A stretch of DNA of 64,000 nt from Agaricus subrufescens (GCA_029945375.1 CM057067.1:930001-994000), one strand, 5' to 3'. Shown: positions 21,874-34,224, counted from the first letter of the stretch. Translations and numbers: made by a program. Notes: generated from the letters alone by a model not told the origin.

Positions 21874-23729
21874 CTAATTTACTAAGATCCCAACCAACTT
21901 GAACGAAGGAACACCCTGTCCCTCCTCTCCCATAAGTTCACACTCCACATAGTGTGAGCCTTTCGACACAGACCGATCAATCATCGTCAATCTTAAGAAA
22001 ATTCAATCAGCGGTCACTAATGTTCATAGAAAAAGAAAAGACTCACGTAGTCCTGATACCATTCCCCTCCCACTCATTACTAATTTCTTTCCGTCCGGGA
22101 TAATTATCATCCACCCAACATTCAATCTTACTTCCCCCACCCACCAACTTATCCTTACCCTCCCTCAAATAATAAATCCCGATATCACCATGACTCGCAA
22201 TGACAGGTATATGAATTCTACTTCCCGGAAGAGTGCTATAGAAGTAATGCGCAGCCGTAGCACCTCCCTCAGCATCTTGTTGGGAATTCGAAGTCGACGG
22301 ATGATGTGTAAGCCAGCCAGATCCGTAGAATATCGACGGCGGTAAAGGATTGATCAGATCATTTGCAGAAACGCAATAAGGAGCGATTTCTACGAATTTT
22401 TCTTGATGTGAAGGGAACATTAGTCCGGGTGGGATGGAAAGATTGGGATCAGAGGATTTTTTTGTAGAACCAGCTTTGACGACAGGTTCGCCATTCGAAT
22501 CGATATAGGCTTCGGATTCATCTCCTGGTTCGGGAACACCCTTTCGTAAACCTACACCACCGAATAGACCTGGAGATTTGTCTGTGTGTGAAGGATCGAC
22601 TTTATCACCGATTGCGATGTCCCAGGCTTCGCACGTCATGTATTGGAAATACGCGATGAGGACGTCGGCCAGCATGGTGTGCCCTGCTGGATTGGCGAGG
22701 ACAGGGTCGGCAAAGTATTTTTGGATGCTTTTGGGATTTTGAAGGTAATCGCTGTATAGGAGCGGTTTGGTTCCGAGGTATGGGACGTCGTAGAATTGGG
22801 AGACAATGCCATGCCAATGGTCGGGACCCGTTAATCCATAAGTTTTGAAGATCTGGGTGGAGAAGTGACCGAGGACGAGAACGGCAGGTTGATCAGGTCG
22901 GTCAAGAAGCGACCGGATCAAAAATTCGAAATTCATTGTTTTTTGCTCTTCACTGATGCGGGCATAAACGAAATTGACAAAAAAGGAGAGAGAACTGAAA
23001 ACACCTACGCAGTGTCGTCAGAATCGAGTTCCACGATGACAAGGTCGGTGTTGTCCGGCAAATGATGAGCGCTGCAGAATCCGAAGTAGTCGGAACTGGT
23101 GCGACGCATGGCACCGTTGGTGATTTCTGTCGCGGGGTGAGGGAATACGGTGTTCCACCAGTCGAAAAATTTGGACGGGTAGCATTTTGGGGAGATTGGG
23201 TCGTCGCCGGCGCCGTGGCACGAAGACACTAGATGAGATGAGCACAGGGATGGAGCGAAGGTGCTGGAGGGACATTACCAGAGCCTCCGATAATGCTGAT
23301 GGTGACAGGCTGGCCAGAGAGAGCCCTTCTGAGGACGCGCTGGATGCGGTAGCCTGTGCCCTGTGAGATTCTGGTTTGCGCGAGAAGGCTGGCGCTGTAC
23401 TTGGCCGCCAGAGGGTCAGTGGGGCCGTTGACGGGACAGAAGGAGAATGGGTTCTGGGCACGGGAGGACTGGTCGAGGTAGTTGGTGGGCTTGAGGTCTG
23501 CGCTGGCGTAGGAGGGGAGGGGGTCGGCGGAGTGGAAAGGGAGGAGGCGGTGGAGGAGGAGGACGGTGGCGAAGAGGACGACGACGACGAGCCAGATGCG
23601 GTTGGCGACGCCGAGGGTGCGCGAGGAGGAGGGCATGGCGCCGTCGGGGGTGCCGGTGAGGGGGTGGGCGGTGGGCGGGGACGAGATGCGGGGCTTGAGG
23701 CGGCGGTGGATGGGCGTCGCGGAAGACAT
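21874..23729 (-). CDS. SGNH/GDSL-hydrolase-like single-pass membrane protein (capsule-associated type)
   Basis: Four exons: 23729-23279, 23228-23009, 22952-22047 and 21991-21874, all joined in frame at GT-AG sites. The N-terminus has a membrane anchor (RIWLVVVVLFATVLLL, about residues 44-60), so it is a type II Golgi or ER protein. SGNH-like landmarks follow: IIGGS (nucleophile block, split by intron 1), TNGAMRRTSSDYF, LVIVELDSDD, and VLVLGHFSTQ with DHWHG. The C-terminus is conserved (SVSKGSHYVECELMGEEGQG). Members of this group sit in basidiomycete glycan pathways and are thought to modify cell-surface polysaccharide. Start at 23729 or at the internal ATG 23636 cannot be decided. It is head-to-head with a GT69 gene. 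Confidence 0.78.
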
Positions 23730-23770
23730 GGACTTCCGTGCGAAAGCTGGGTCCGCTCCTCCCACCAGCA
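23636..23770. promoter_or_regulatory. Overlapping 5' ends of a divergent gene pair
   Basis: The first possible start codons of the two divergent genes share the palindrome CATG at 23727-23730. The next in-frame ATGs are at 23636 (minus) and 23770 (plus). Whichever starts are used, the transcripts must overlap or the shared promoter must lie in coding DNA. The stretch is GC-rich with no obvious TATA box. Confidence 0.5.
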
Positions 23771-25422
23771 TGCGGCGCCTCTCCCCCTCCGCCGCCGTCG
23801 CCATTGGCGTCCTCCTCGGCTTTCTCGTCGCCCGCATCTTCCCCTGGCCCTCGGTACGTCCCCGCCCCGTCGCCTGCCCCGCCATCCTCACCCCCGCCCC
23901 AGCCCTCCTCGCCCATCTGGCGCAGCGGCCATGTCCCCTCCCGCTCCCAACGCGCTCGCCAGCAGATCCCCCTCCCCACCGTGCCCCAGCGCGAGCGTAT
24001 CCTCGAGCTCCTCACCACCCTCTCGCCCCACTACACAAAAGAGTGCACCCGCAACTCCCAGCCCCTCTACGTCCAGCAGGTGCTCGACCGCTATGCCCCC
24101 CTCATCGGCTTCAACCCTCCGTCCGACCGCTCCTGGATCGGTGCCCTGCTCGGCGTCTCCCCCACCGACGACCACATCCGCGTCCGCCGCTCAGACCTCT
24201 CCAACAAACAGCACAAGTATTTCTTTGCCATCAATCTCTACAACTCCTTTGACGTCGTCCCCGACCTCTTCGCCACTCTCTTCCGCGTCGCATCCATACT
24301 CGGCTACCAGAACGTCTTTGTCTCCATCTACGAAAATGGCTCCAACGACCAAACCAAGGCCCTCCTCCGAATATTCAATGCCCTAACACAGAGCGTCGGC
24401 ATGCGTGTCATGATTCGCACATCTCAGCGCACCAGAGGTCAATTCAACCACCGTATCGAATATCTCGCCGAAGTCCGCAACTCGGCTTTCGTTCCTCTTC
24501 ACGAGCTTCGCGAAACCGAAAACGAATACTTCGACACCATCATATTCATGAACGACATCCTCCCCTGCGTCGATGACCTCCTCGAACTCATCTGGCAATC
24601 CCGGAAGAACAACGCGGGCATCACTTGCGCTGCCGACTACATGTACCACACCGAAATCGCCTCCCCTGTCTTTTACGATAATTGGGTGGCACGTGATATC
24701 AATGGCACTGCTCTCGAGAACGCTCCTTTCGAAAACATTTTTCATCACCCCGAGTCATCTCAGCGCTTCCAACGACATCTTCCTGTCCAAGTCCAAAGTT
24801 GTTGGAACGGCATTGCCGTCCTAGATCCCGCACCTTTCTATTCCTACCCCCATGTTCGTTTCCGTATGGCTAGGATCACGGAAGGAGAGTGCAGTGCGAG
24901 TGAATGTAGTCTTATATGCAATGACTATTGGGAAGCCGGGTATGGTAGGATTTTAATGGTCCCTAGAGTCAAGCTCGCATATGATAGCGTAAGGCGTTCA
25001 TCATTCGTTCACTTGCTCAACCCGACTAAGTTGTTTCCTAGCGAGTATTTGACATCATCCATCCCTCTAGAAGAAATCTTACCGCCATAAGAGGGTACGT
25101 ACGTATGGGTGGACTACCCGAAGACCCTCGTACAGACCCCCAAGATCGATCATGGTTCGGCCCTCACGATCGTTTATTCACCTCCGAAGAAAGCCAAGAA
25201 CTCGACTTTATCAACGGTCCCGAATACGGTCAGTTCTCCACTCACCATAAAAAAACAATTCTTCTTCGTACTAACTATATATCCCTCATAGTCTGGTGTT
25301 GGGGTTGGGACGGGGCAGGAGACCTCGACGGACCCGATGTCGATCCAATTTGGGAAAGAGTGGCTGACAGGTCGATGCAACATTCAGCCGTTGTGGTTCA
25401 ACATGACCGTAGTCTTTTGTGA
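23728..25422 (+). CDS. CAP59/CMT1-type alpha-1,3-mannosyltransferase (GT69)
   Basis: Exon 1 is 23728-23853 (or from ATG 23770). It encodes a type II membrane anchor (SAAVAIGVLLGFLVARI). Exon 2 starts at 23903 after a GTACGT...CCCCAG intron. The catalytic region is typical of the CAP59_mtransfer family: KYFFAINLYNSFDVVPD, VSIYENGSNDQTK, VMIRTSQRT, IEYLAEVRN, IIFMNDILPC with a metal-binding-like acidic motif, CAADYMYH, and VQVQSCWNG. In Cryptococcus this family adds mannose during capsule synthesis; here a Golgi cell-surface glycan role is inferred. The end is odd. The main frame stops at 25090, but the family C-terminus continues in another frame (MGGLPEDPR..GWFGP-like, then WCWGWDGAGDLDGPD) across a GTCAGT..CATAG intron at about 25227-25290. 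A small intron or frameshift near 25040-25100 must join them. Confidence 0.85.
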
Positions 25423-26097
25423 TGAAAAAGGTTTTTTTTTACTTTTTTCATTTCTTTTAAATTGGGACTTTTTAAAAAGTATATACATATGCATATATTA
25501 CTGCACGATACTCTTTTACCTTTTGTTTGTTTGTTTTGTGTTTTTTGTTTTTTTTCCCTGGAACTTTGTGTGCATTTTTCTTGGGGCTTTTTTTTTACGT
25601 TTGGTGATAATTAATTGTTGTTGGTTGGGAGAGTAATATAACTTACAATTAGCTAGATCGGAGGCATGTCAAACGGTTCCGTCAATTTTTGTTCGTTAAA
25701 CACATACTGGAAAGGATGATCAAGGCTCAAGTATTACGCGAAAAAAAATATTGCAAAAGTCATGAAGTGGACATCAAATAAATGGTAGAAGAAAATAGTG
25801 GAGGGAAGAAGCTTGAATGTGTTGAAGCCATATAGGCAAACAAAAACAAAAAAAACAAAAAACAAAAGGAAATATACTGGTACATCAGGGAAACGGGAGA
25901 ATGATAAATCCGAATAAATTATCTAAATACGGGTTAACATAACGTTGTTAGCATTTTTAGAGTATACGTATTTGTTATTAGCGGACTGTTAACATCAGGT
26001 TCAAACCGGCCTACTAAAATAGCCTAAATCATACACAATTATCACACAATATTCCCTAGCAACACATTACGGATTATGTATAGTACATCAACAGCCT
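25423..26097. other. AT-rich intergenic region
   Basis: T-runs follow the GT69 stop (25430-25600), then A-rich DNA. No gene. It separates the glycosyltransferase from the Plavaka transposon. Confidence 0.45.
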
Positions 26098-29000
26098 CTA
26101 TCCAATAAGACGATATAAATGTTTGTCAGTAAAAGGATTCACAAAGAACGAGTTGCATTGATCTAATACGTTATCTCGTGTCCATTCAACAGGTGCAAAG
26201 GCACCAAAGGCCGGGAAAAGGTGAATACTTCGGACAACATCTGACAATGGAACTATACTTCCTATGCCAGCTCCTGATGGATCCGAGCGATCGCGTTCTA
26301 CAGACACCTTGTACATTTGGTGGTGAGGATCAGGAGTTCGGGTGAACTGCGTGAACCACTCTACATAAACGAGGTGATCCGGGACAACACATTCACGAAA
26401 TGCTAGTTGTCGGATACTTGGTGGCATTGAAAAGACGCGCGAATACGTCCAATGCGAAAACCTAGGAACAAGTATGAGTAGTGCAGCAACAAAAAAAGAG
26501 AATAATGATATACCGTGTATCCCTTCAAGATCGTTGTGTATCCGAAGCAGAGCAGTATCAAATCGCTGTGTTTTGGGTTGGCATGGATTGCATCGGCTGT
26601 GTTTGCCATTTGAGTAAAAGGATCGAGGAAAGGAAATTTGATTCGATGCCATAGCCAAAAATTTTGCATTGGCATTTCGACTGCCCAAATTGCACGTTCA
26701 AGCTGGGCTGAGGTGATTGATGGGTAGCGTAAAAGTGTTACAAGCGTGAAAAGGCCTCGTGAAAGTAGGTTGCTCCATATTTAGTGATGAGATCGTCAAG
26801 AGAAACTCATCTTGTACTTGGGTGCTCAGACAAATGAATAGTTCTGTTTATTGAAAGACCCGGGGTGATCCATTCATATGAAGAGGGGTGAGATGAGGGG
26901 ACTTTACCGAGCCACCATTGAATCAAACGCTCATGTTGAAGAATCTTTTCCTTTCGTTCCAACCAGGTTGTCATCTGAGTATATTCATCCTTCCGATTAG
27001 TTGCTCGATAAGCATCCTTTGCTAGATCGATATGTAAGCGCTCTGTGTGCTCGGTATTGAAGTTGTCAGTCGTGCCAAAGAATTTGATTTTCTGGGCATA
27101 GTGCTGCGCAAAGTGGAGCTTCGGCAAGTTGAAGTCCTTGCGGATAGCAAGGTCAATGAAGATATCCTTGTTTTCATGGAAACGGTCAAGTGCGTGTTGA
27201 AGGAGGTCCAAAGTTTTGTCGGTGTGAACAGAATATTGCGCGAGAAAAAGGAAGTCAAGTAACGCACGGACCGCATGGATGAGCTGAACAGCCGACTGGC
27301 CATTGCCGAGCTGCAGGCCAACAACGAGTCCCATGAGAATGCGGGACATTTGGTCATGTTCCTTGCCAGAAACATGCGACAAGGCACTGATGCCTTTGTT
27401 GAACGTTCGAATGTTATGATTGGGTGGAAGTCGACGGCAGCGGGCATCGATTTCCAGTGGACCAAAGGCTTTGATAAGCCAGCTGACAACGTGTTTTATC
27501 AACCCCTGATAAAGCTGATGCAGCACATCAGGTGTTATCGAGGAGTAGATGTTCAGATAAGGTAGATGACGCCAGAATGGTGTGGCCACAGGCTTCACAC
27601 GAGAAAGTTTACATAGGCCAATGAACTCTGAAGGGTCATCATCAAACGATGATAAAATCTTGAGTACATTGTCAAGGTCCCGAGGTTGTCCAAGATGAGG
27701 ACTACCCCCCAGGTCATTGTGGGGCACATCACAGGAAGGGCAATCCCCCGAATATGTGCAAGTGGTGAGTACCTGTTCGGGGTAATCACTGATGAATGCC
27801 ACCATGATCGGGTGCATCTGGCGAAGCCTGCCATCAGCCGATGCCATGACCATCCCTTGGGCCCCTATCTTTTCCAGAGGCCGGAGGATTTTGCCCATGC
27901 ATGAATGGTATAAATTTGCAAGCATGCGGCGACGCGAGGCTTTATTCGAGACATTTTCAAGTCTCGTTGTCGGCAAATAACCCAGAAGCACGTAAGCACG
28001 TGCTGATGGCTTACGTCGAATTTCCTTTGGAACATTCCCGATTGTGAGATAAACCGGGTAAGCGCTTTTGTTGCGAAACAGAGTGAGTTGTGTCTTGTCC
28101 GTTGAAACTATGACTGGGATGATCGAGCCTCCAGGTGAGTGCTTCTCAATTTCCTTCTGTGGGATATCGGTCGCTGATGAGAAGACTGGAATAGTTGAAG
28201 GAATGAACCTGCGTAGCCCACCACCACTTTGCTGTGTGCATATCGTGATACATTCGAATTGTTTTTGACTCATCTGTATAGTGCTTTTCTGGAGTAAAGA
28301 TCATATGCGGTGAGAGCCTGTTGTCATATAGCAGCGCCTGAATGCATTGAATGACATCTCAGAAATAGACATCACATTGTTCAGAGCCCACTACAACTTG
28401 ATGACGAGTGAACGGAGGCCGCACATTCGGCAACTTTTCATCAATGATATTGTTCAGTTCAACAGATGATTTGAAGGAGAGGCCCAACTGTTTGGAAATC
28501 TATGGAGTATGATTTCCGTGAGTTGTTTACACAGTACCAGAGATATTTACATTCGCTTACCCCCTCGATGGACACCAGATCGGTGAATGCAGTTGAACTC
28601 GGGCCACGCTCCTTTGCCCACCTCGCGAGCTCCCATTCCATCTTCGATGAGAATGGCATGTATATCTCATCCAAGTTTGATTCCCCCATTCCCCCCCTTC
28701 GTTCCGATGTTCAAGACCATGTACCATTCCTGCATTGCCGGGAAATCGAGAAATGACCGGTGAGTCATATAACTTGCAACTCGCATCATACACTCTGCAT
28801 TGCGCTTCGTCCTCTGAGTCAGCTTCGACATCTTTGTCACTGTCATCAACATCAACTTGAAGTCGTTCTGGCTCGATGCTGTCGAGGTCACCAGAGTCAT
28901 CGCTATCTTCATTTTCATGTTCATCGCTATCCGTGTCTGCAGTGGGTTCCCTTTTGTCTATGTCCATCTCCTCGCCTTCGTCATGATCTTCACGAAGGTA

Positions 29001-29252
29001 TGTGTGATAATCTCCAAAGATATCACCCGTTTCATCAAAAGCTAACATTGGCCTGTCAGAAGAAGCAACCACTATCATGGAAGAGAACTTACACGCTGGT
29101 AGTCTGCCTGCCTCTACAGTACAATTTTCGCCAAGTTGTTTAGCTTGGCGTTCAAAATATTGCTGACATTGACGGTTTTTAGCACTTCGAAGATGACTCT
29201 GCAGCCCACGACGTCGGATGATGATTTTGCATGTGGGACAAATCATTGTCAA
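26098..29252 (-). mobile_element. Plavaka-type (CACTA-related) transposase gene, degenerate
   Basis: Read on the minus strand: an N-terminal C2H2-like zinc finger (CPTCKIIIRRRGLQSH..C), a long acidic linker, FSSKMEWELARWAKERGPS, TAKWWWATQ joined over a 50-base intron (GTTCAT...CCACAG near 28180) to KEIEKHSPGG, then VIVSTDKTQLTLFRNKSAYP, LGYLPTTRLE, CTYSGDCPSC, ITPDVLHQLYQG, TERLHIDLAKDAYR. The C-terminal part is at 26700-26098 (YVEWFTQF, DPHHQMYKV, NVLDQCNSFFVNPF). These are Plavaka landmarks. Damage: one in-frame TGA near 28345 where Arg (CGA) is likely, and a frame change in the G-runs near 28685-28695. Inverted termini were not located. It is divergent from the neighbouring DUF6532-type gene. 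Confidence 0.8.
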
Positions 29253-29403
29253 AATGTGTGGCTGCTCAAAGGTGTAATTGGTGAGTTGAGTGGGCTATTG
29301 CTTGAGTTACACTCACATAGACAAGAGAACGGCATACCGGCCTTGGTTACACCAGTCTCGATTGAGTTTTTATGGCATTTACTCAATCGTAATCCTTGCT
29401 GTC

Positions 29404-29540
29404 AGGCCAAAGGAGGTACTCTGTGCATTCCACAGTCACCGTGTCGGCATTGAATGGTGGTGCACGCTTTCGTCGAAGGCCAAAGGAGTGCATTCCACAG
29501 TCACCGTGTCGGCATTGAATGGTGGTGCACGCTTTCGTCG
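29404..29540. repeat. Tandem duplication (65/73 bp) between Plavaka and the DUF6532-type gene
   Basis: The unit GTGCATTCCACAGTCACC..GTGGTGCACGCTTTCGTCGA starts at 29423 and again at 29488. The leading AGGCCAAAGGA occurs at 29404 and 29477. The two copies are nearly identical, differing by an 8-base insert. It lies about 75 bases upstream of the proposed start at 29616. Confidence 0.8.
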
Positions 29541-29615
29541 AGTCATTGAGCTAGTATAAGAGAGGTGCAAAGCCTTATGTTGGTGTGTGGTTTCACTTTC
29601 CTTTTGATTACCACC

Positions 29616-32600
29616 ATGCCGTCTACTGCTACCTCTACTGAGGCCACTGATTTGCGTCGCAAGACTCGAGCTCGACAACAAGAACCCAGGAATGTCTCGA
29701 ATCAAAGGGCCCGGGCAAAGAAGTGGACACACTTGCCTCTTGAAGATGACGCACAAACTCAAAGAAGTAGGTCTCACACAGATCTGCTTTAAGTCGTTGA
29801 TCACTAACATCCATTCAATTTTTTTTGAAGATGTTCGGGCAAAGAAGACACCCGCAGTGCGTCAGAAGGCTGCCCAGGCGGCTCTTCCGCCACGCCCACC
29901 GCCTCTCTTCGAATTGTCCGACTCATCTGATGATGAGAAGTCAGTTCAAGATGGTGGTAACGGTACTGAGCTCGACGAAGATGAGGAAGATGACAAGGAT
30001 CTTGACCTCCTTGCACGCGGACAAGCTGCTTCGCAATTCAGCTCAGAGCTTGTCCAAGTGCATCGTACCCCCGGCAAAGCTTCAACTTCCAATGGGGGCT
30101 CGAGACAAGGCGATCAATATCGCTCCGAGGTAACTATCCGTTCGTTTACTCTGAGCATTGTACTGACTAATATAGGTTCCATGTTGGTCCAAGGACAATG
30201 AGCCTGAAGATGAAAAGCCTTCGATTGATCTTCAAAATGCAAGTACTATTTAAATCATTCTGATTAATTACTTATTATTCCGTAGGCCATGGTCAATGCA
30301 CGATGGCCCGTTGAGGCTCACTATGCATTACCGAGACCAGGCCAGCGCCTTATCACCATCAGTGACCAGCCTCAACCCCTGCACGATATTATTTCACAAG
30401 GTATAACACAGGCAACAAAAATGTGCCTTCAACAAGGATTTTTCATTGTGAACGACAGCGAGTTTACAGTTCTCACAACGATACTGATCAATGCCGCACG
30501 CAATGCATCACTTGACCAATTAGCTCGCCGTTTCAAGGAGGACCGAAGGTTCAATCTGTATGCTGTGCGGATGGTATGTGAACTTAAATTTTACATTTTC
30601 ATATAAATACTGAATTACCTCATAGGTTAATCACCGTTTGGCTTTGCGTCGTAGCAAAGTAAAGTCGATCGCTGCCCCCCTTGTCGGGGCCAGCTTTGGG
30701 TTTGAAAATCCGCTGGCAAATATCAACATGATTAAAGGCCTGGCTCATGCCCTTCTTCGGGACTCAGTCTATATTTTTCCTCAGGAGGTATGGAAAGCTA
30801 ATGTGTTAACAACAATATGTAGCTAACATCATCATCAGCAAAAAGTTTGGCCACTTGAAGCTACTTGAGACTTACTTGAAAATTCTTCAAGTAGCCTTCA
30901 AGTAGTTTTTCTCCTCAAGTATGCTCAAGTCAGGGTCTAATCTTGAAGAGCTACTTGAGACCAAAATTTCAAGTTGTCTTTCAAGCTCTCCCAAGCCTTT
31001 TCAAAATGAGCATTCCAAGCATCTGCAAATAATTCCTCAGTAGTGTCAAGTAAACTCAAACTACTTCAAGTCTAGTCTCTAGAGTATCTCAAGATCTCAT
31101 AAGTATGACACCAAGTGTATTCCATGCTTTGTTGTATATCTCAAACTTATCTCAAGCTACTTGATGTATATTACAAGTTGTATCAAGTATCTTTCGAAGA
31201 CATCTCAAAGTTCCAACTGTATCTCAAGTTATTTCAAGTATGTTTTGAAATTGGATCATGTAAATCTCAAGTTGCTCCAAGAACATCCAAGTGAGCTCAA
31301 TAATATAAATAAAATACATTACATACACTATGTATAATCTACCAATATATAATAACATAGCAGATACTCACATGGATCTCCCTTAAAGTAGGCTATAGGC
31401 ATATACAAGAAAGGTAGCTGGACCTAGTCTTGAAGCTCAGAAATGCACTTTGAAACATGAGAAAATAAAGACTCAACACAGGCCAGCTTATCCTCATTAG
31501 ATCTCCCAAAAATACCCTAAAAAAAGCGTCCTAAATAGGCAAAAAAAGCGCCCTAGATAAGCTACAAATGAGCTATAAAGGTACTAGATGAATAAAACAA
31601 TGAGTACTCAACTTTGAGACAGGTTTGTGGGGTAGGGAGAAGGAGAGAGGATATAGAGGGCAGGGTAGATGGTGGTTGAGAGAAAGAATCAATTGCTGCA
31701 CCCGAAACAGAAGTTCAACATGTCACATGACCTTTTGACATCAATTTTCGGGCCAGCATCCCCCAAACAGTGGGTGGGGGTAGTTTCTGGGCCATTTCTG
31801 CATATAATCTGATGATCTAATGACGTATATATATGTTTTCTATGTCTATGATTCCAAATCTCATTTTATAAATATTTAATATTGACTTTCTGACAAGATA
31901 CAAGAAGAATAACATATAAAAAACGCAAAAATGAGCTTAATCTCCTCCAGATGTCATAGAAGAAAAAATCTACTTTTATATTTGCATTTCCCAGCCTTTT
32001 ATACATATACATACATCTTCAAATCATCAAATTTGATATAGAAAAGCAGTATAAAACATCAAACTACAGTTGTGCTTTTTAATATTTCCATAATGGGTAT
32101 GTTATTTGACAAAAACATATAGACATACTCATGTTAATTTATTTCTTTATAATTTATAATTATTTTTGCAGAATTTTACAACCAGCATAACAGGCTCTAC
32201 AGGAACAAGTATGTCACATGATCTTTAGACTTAGAATTTCGAGTACAAGTACCCCCACTATAGCTGAGGGTGGTTTCCATCTCATCTCTGCACAGATTTA
32301 TATGATTTAAATGTATCAATATATGTTTTCAAGGCCTAGAAATCCAAATCTGATGTCAAATAAATTTTTCTACATGTTTTTGGTGAAATGTGTCCCTAAA
32401 AATATGTAAAAAACACAAAAATGCGCTATACTTTTATCTACTTGTGTTTGAGTTGAGCTGACTTGCATTTGACTCAAATCTAACTTGAATCTAACTTGCA
32501 TTTGACTGGCATCAACTTGAGTTTGTTTGGGTTTATTTGTGAATAACTTGAATCTACTTGCTTTTACCTTGATGACATCATGAAATAGGCTGTATTTTCA

Positions 32601-33349
32601 AGAAGATTTTCAAGCAAATTTACTTGAAGTCTCATTTGGACAATTACTTGACCTAGTTGAATAGCTCATCAAGGTGCTCTCAAGTACTGATTTTCTCAAG
32701 TTGCCTCAAGTTGGCAGACTTTTTGCTGATGATGCTAGAACGGCAATGCCATAAAGAGCCGACCTTACGAACATCCTTCCATTATCCGGACCCTGTCGAA
32801 ATTCTTATTCAATGATGCGGGTCGTCGTGTGTCCCTTGGAGACCAACATTCCGATATTTTCGTATCCACTCTTCCTCTATACCCTGATCAAAAGGAGATA
32901 CCTGCCTCGACATTGGCCCTTGTAGCAACTGCAGTAAGTCCTATATAGGCATTTACCGCAACTTACTGACTTTCAAACAGGTTCATTTTTCCATCATTGA
33001 CTGGACTACAGGTATTCATACTTCTTCTGATTTTGTTCTCGATCTCGCCGAGGATGTTTTTAACGGACACAAGAACTGGCTTATGAGCATCAAAGACAAG
33101 GCACCAACGAAATTTCATGTAATGATGCACCGGATTTATAATCAATGCTGGTACGTGATTCAATAAACTATTAGTTCTATTACTCAATTGTATGTTAGCA
33201 CCAACACAACCACTGGTTCGGGAATAGTTGAGGGAATTGATAGGGTTGTTGACATAGACCAAATGGAGGATATTCCCACTGACACCGAGGTTGCTTCTAC
33301 TGCCTCAGCTAGCTCTAATACCCTTGTTAACGTGTCACAAGAATTGTAG
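29616..33349 (+). CDS. DUF6532-type basidiomycete protein with a transposon in an intron
   Basis: Proposed start 29616 (MPSTATSTEATDLRRK). The first part is Lys/Arg-rich then acidic (FELSDSSDDEKS, ELDEDEEDDKD), followed by a globular region across several short introns: ISQGITQATKMCLQQG, NAARNASLDQLARRFKEDRRF, RPYEHPSIIRTLSKFLF, TLALVATAVHFSIIDWTTGI, LAEDVFNGHKNWL, and KFHVMMHRIYNQC. The last blocks match my memory of DUF6532 (LALVATAI..AIEEW.TG...Y..VY..H). Exon ..SVYIFPQE ends at 30787 and resumes at 32739 with NGNAIKSRPY; the intron holds a 1.9-kb MITE. Stop at 33347-33349. Frames are open throughout, so it may be functional. Function unknown; nuclear by composition. Confidence 0.6.
30830..32734. 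mobile_element. 1.9-kb non-coding TIR element (MITE-like) in an intron
   Basis: Perfect 17-bp inverted termini, CATCATCAGCAAAAAGT at 30830-30846 and its reverse at 32718-32734, extend as an imperfect match over about 50 bases. The terminal 400-500 bases on the left and 300 on the right are packed with ACTTGA / TCAAGT words in both orientations. No coding capacity is seen. It lies between a GTATGG donor (30788) and a CTAG acceptor (32735-32738), so splicing would remove it. No clear target duplication. Confidence 0.7.
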
Positions 33350-34200
33350 TTTGCTGCTGATCTCTAATCTCTATGTAGTTTCATCTCGTGATTCGTCAGA
33401 ATGATAAATGATGTTTTGTTGATTCCCCTAATTGGCTGAACAATTATAAGTCAATGTTAATCAAACTGATGCACACCCAGTATAAACGACGTCAAAGTTA
33501 GCAGTAACTCTGAATAATACTGAATAAAATTGAACTACGAGGGCGATAATTCAACTGAGTTTTATTCATTCCAATGACACGCAAGTGTCAAATTTATGAA
33601 TAATTTATGTATAGTTAGTGATCACCAATCAGGGCGTCGAAACCGGCAGTTTAAACCTGGCTTCGTTTAGCTAAATTAGCCAAATTGACTTGATAAGGCA
33701 TAATGTAGTACAATTTAGTGTAAAAAAATACATTTTTTACCGTCTCCCATTTTTCTGATGTAAGTGAAAACCAGTTTACACTAAATGTGATTTTCTACAT
33801 GCAGATCAAATCATTCAACGCCAGAACTACGTACAACATGCTGAGATCCTTTCGGAGCATACCAAACCAGTGAGTACCATACCCAGGATACCAAACAGCA
33901 ATGTATGGAGTACCACAAATGGAAGACTAGTCCGCAGTGCAAGCTTTGGACTAGTAAAATCTCTGCTGACGTTATGAGCGAAGATGCCTATTTGCGAAGG
34001 TTTGAGCACCTGTCCCCGATAGCTGCTAATAAAGGCTTTGAATGCGGAAAGCATATACATCAGCAAAATGGCTCAAAAAATGTAAGGCTCTACAATTCAA
34101 CAGCAATGTGTAAAGTATACCACCATGTCTAAAGTTTCAACCAAGGTGAAAACTAAAATTGAAATGTGTTGAATATATTGTATATAATGTATGCTTCCTG
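33350..34200. other. AT-rich DNA without a supported gene
   Basis: Short frames only. No recognised domain, RNA or element ends. Confidence 0.4.
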
Positions 34201-34224
34201 AACAATAGCGAAGAACGGAGAGCT

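Noticed and set aside
23376..24386. 336-residue plus frame and other long frames over the GT69/SGNH pair
   Set aside because: Gly/Glu- or Pro/Ser-rich readings of GC-rich coding DNA in wrong frames.
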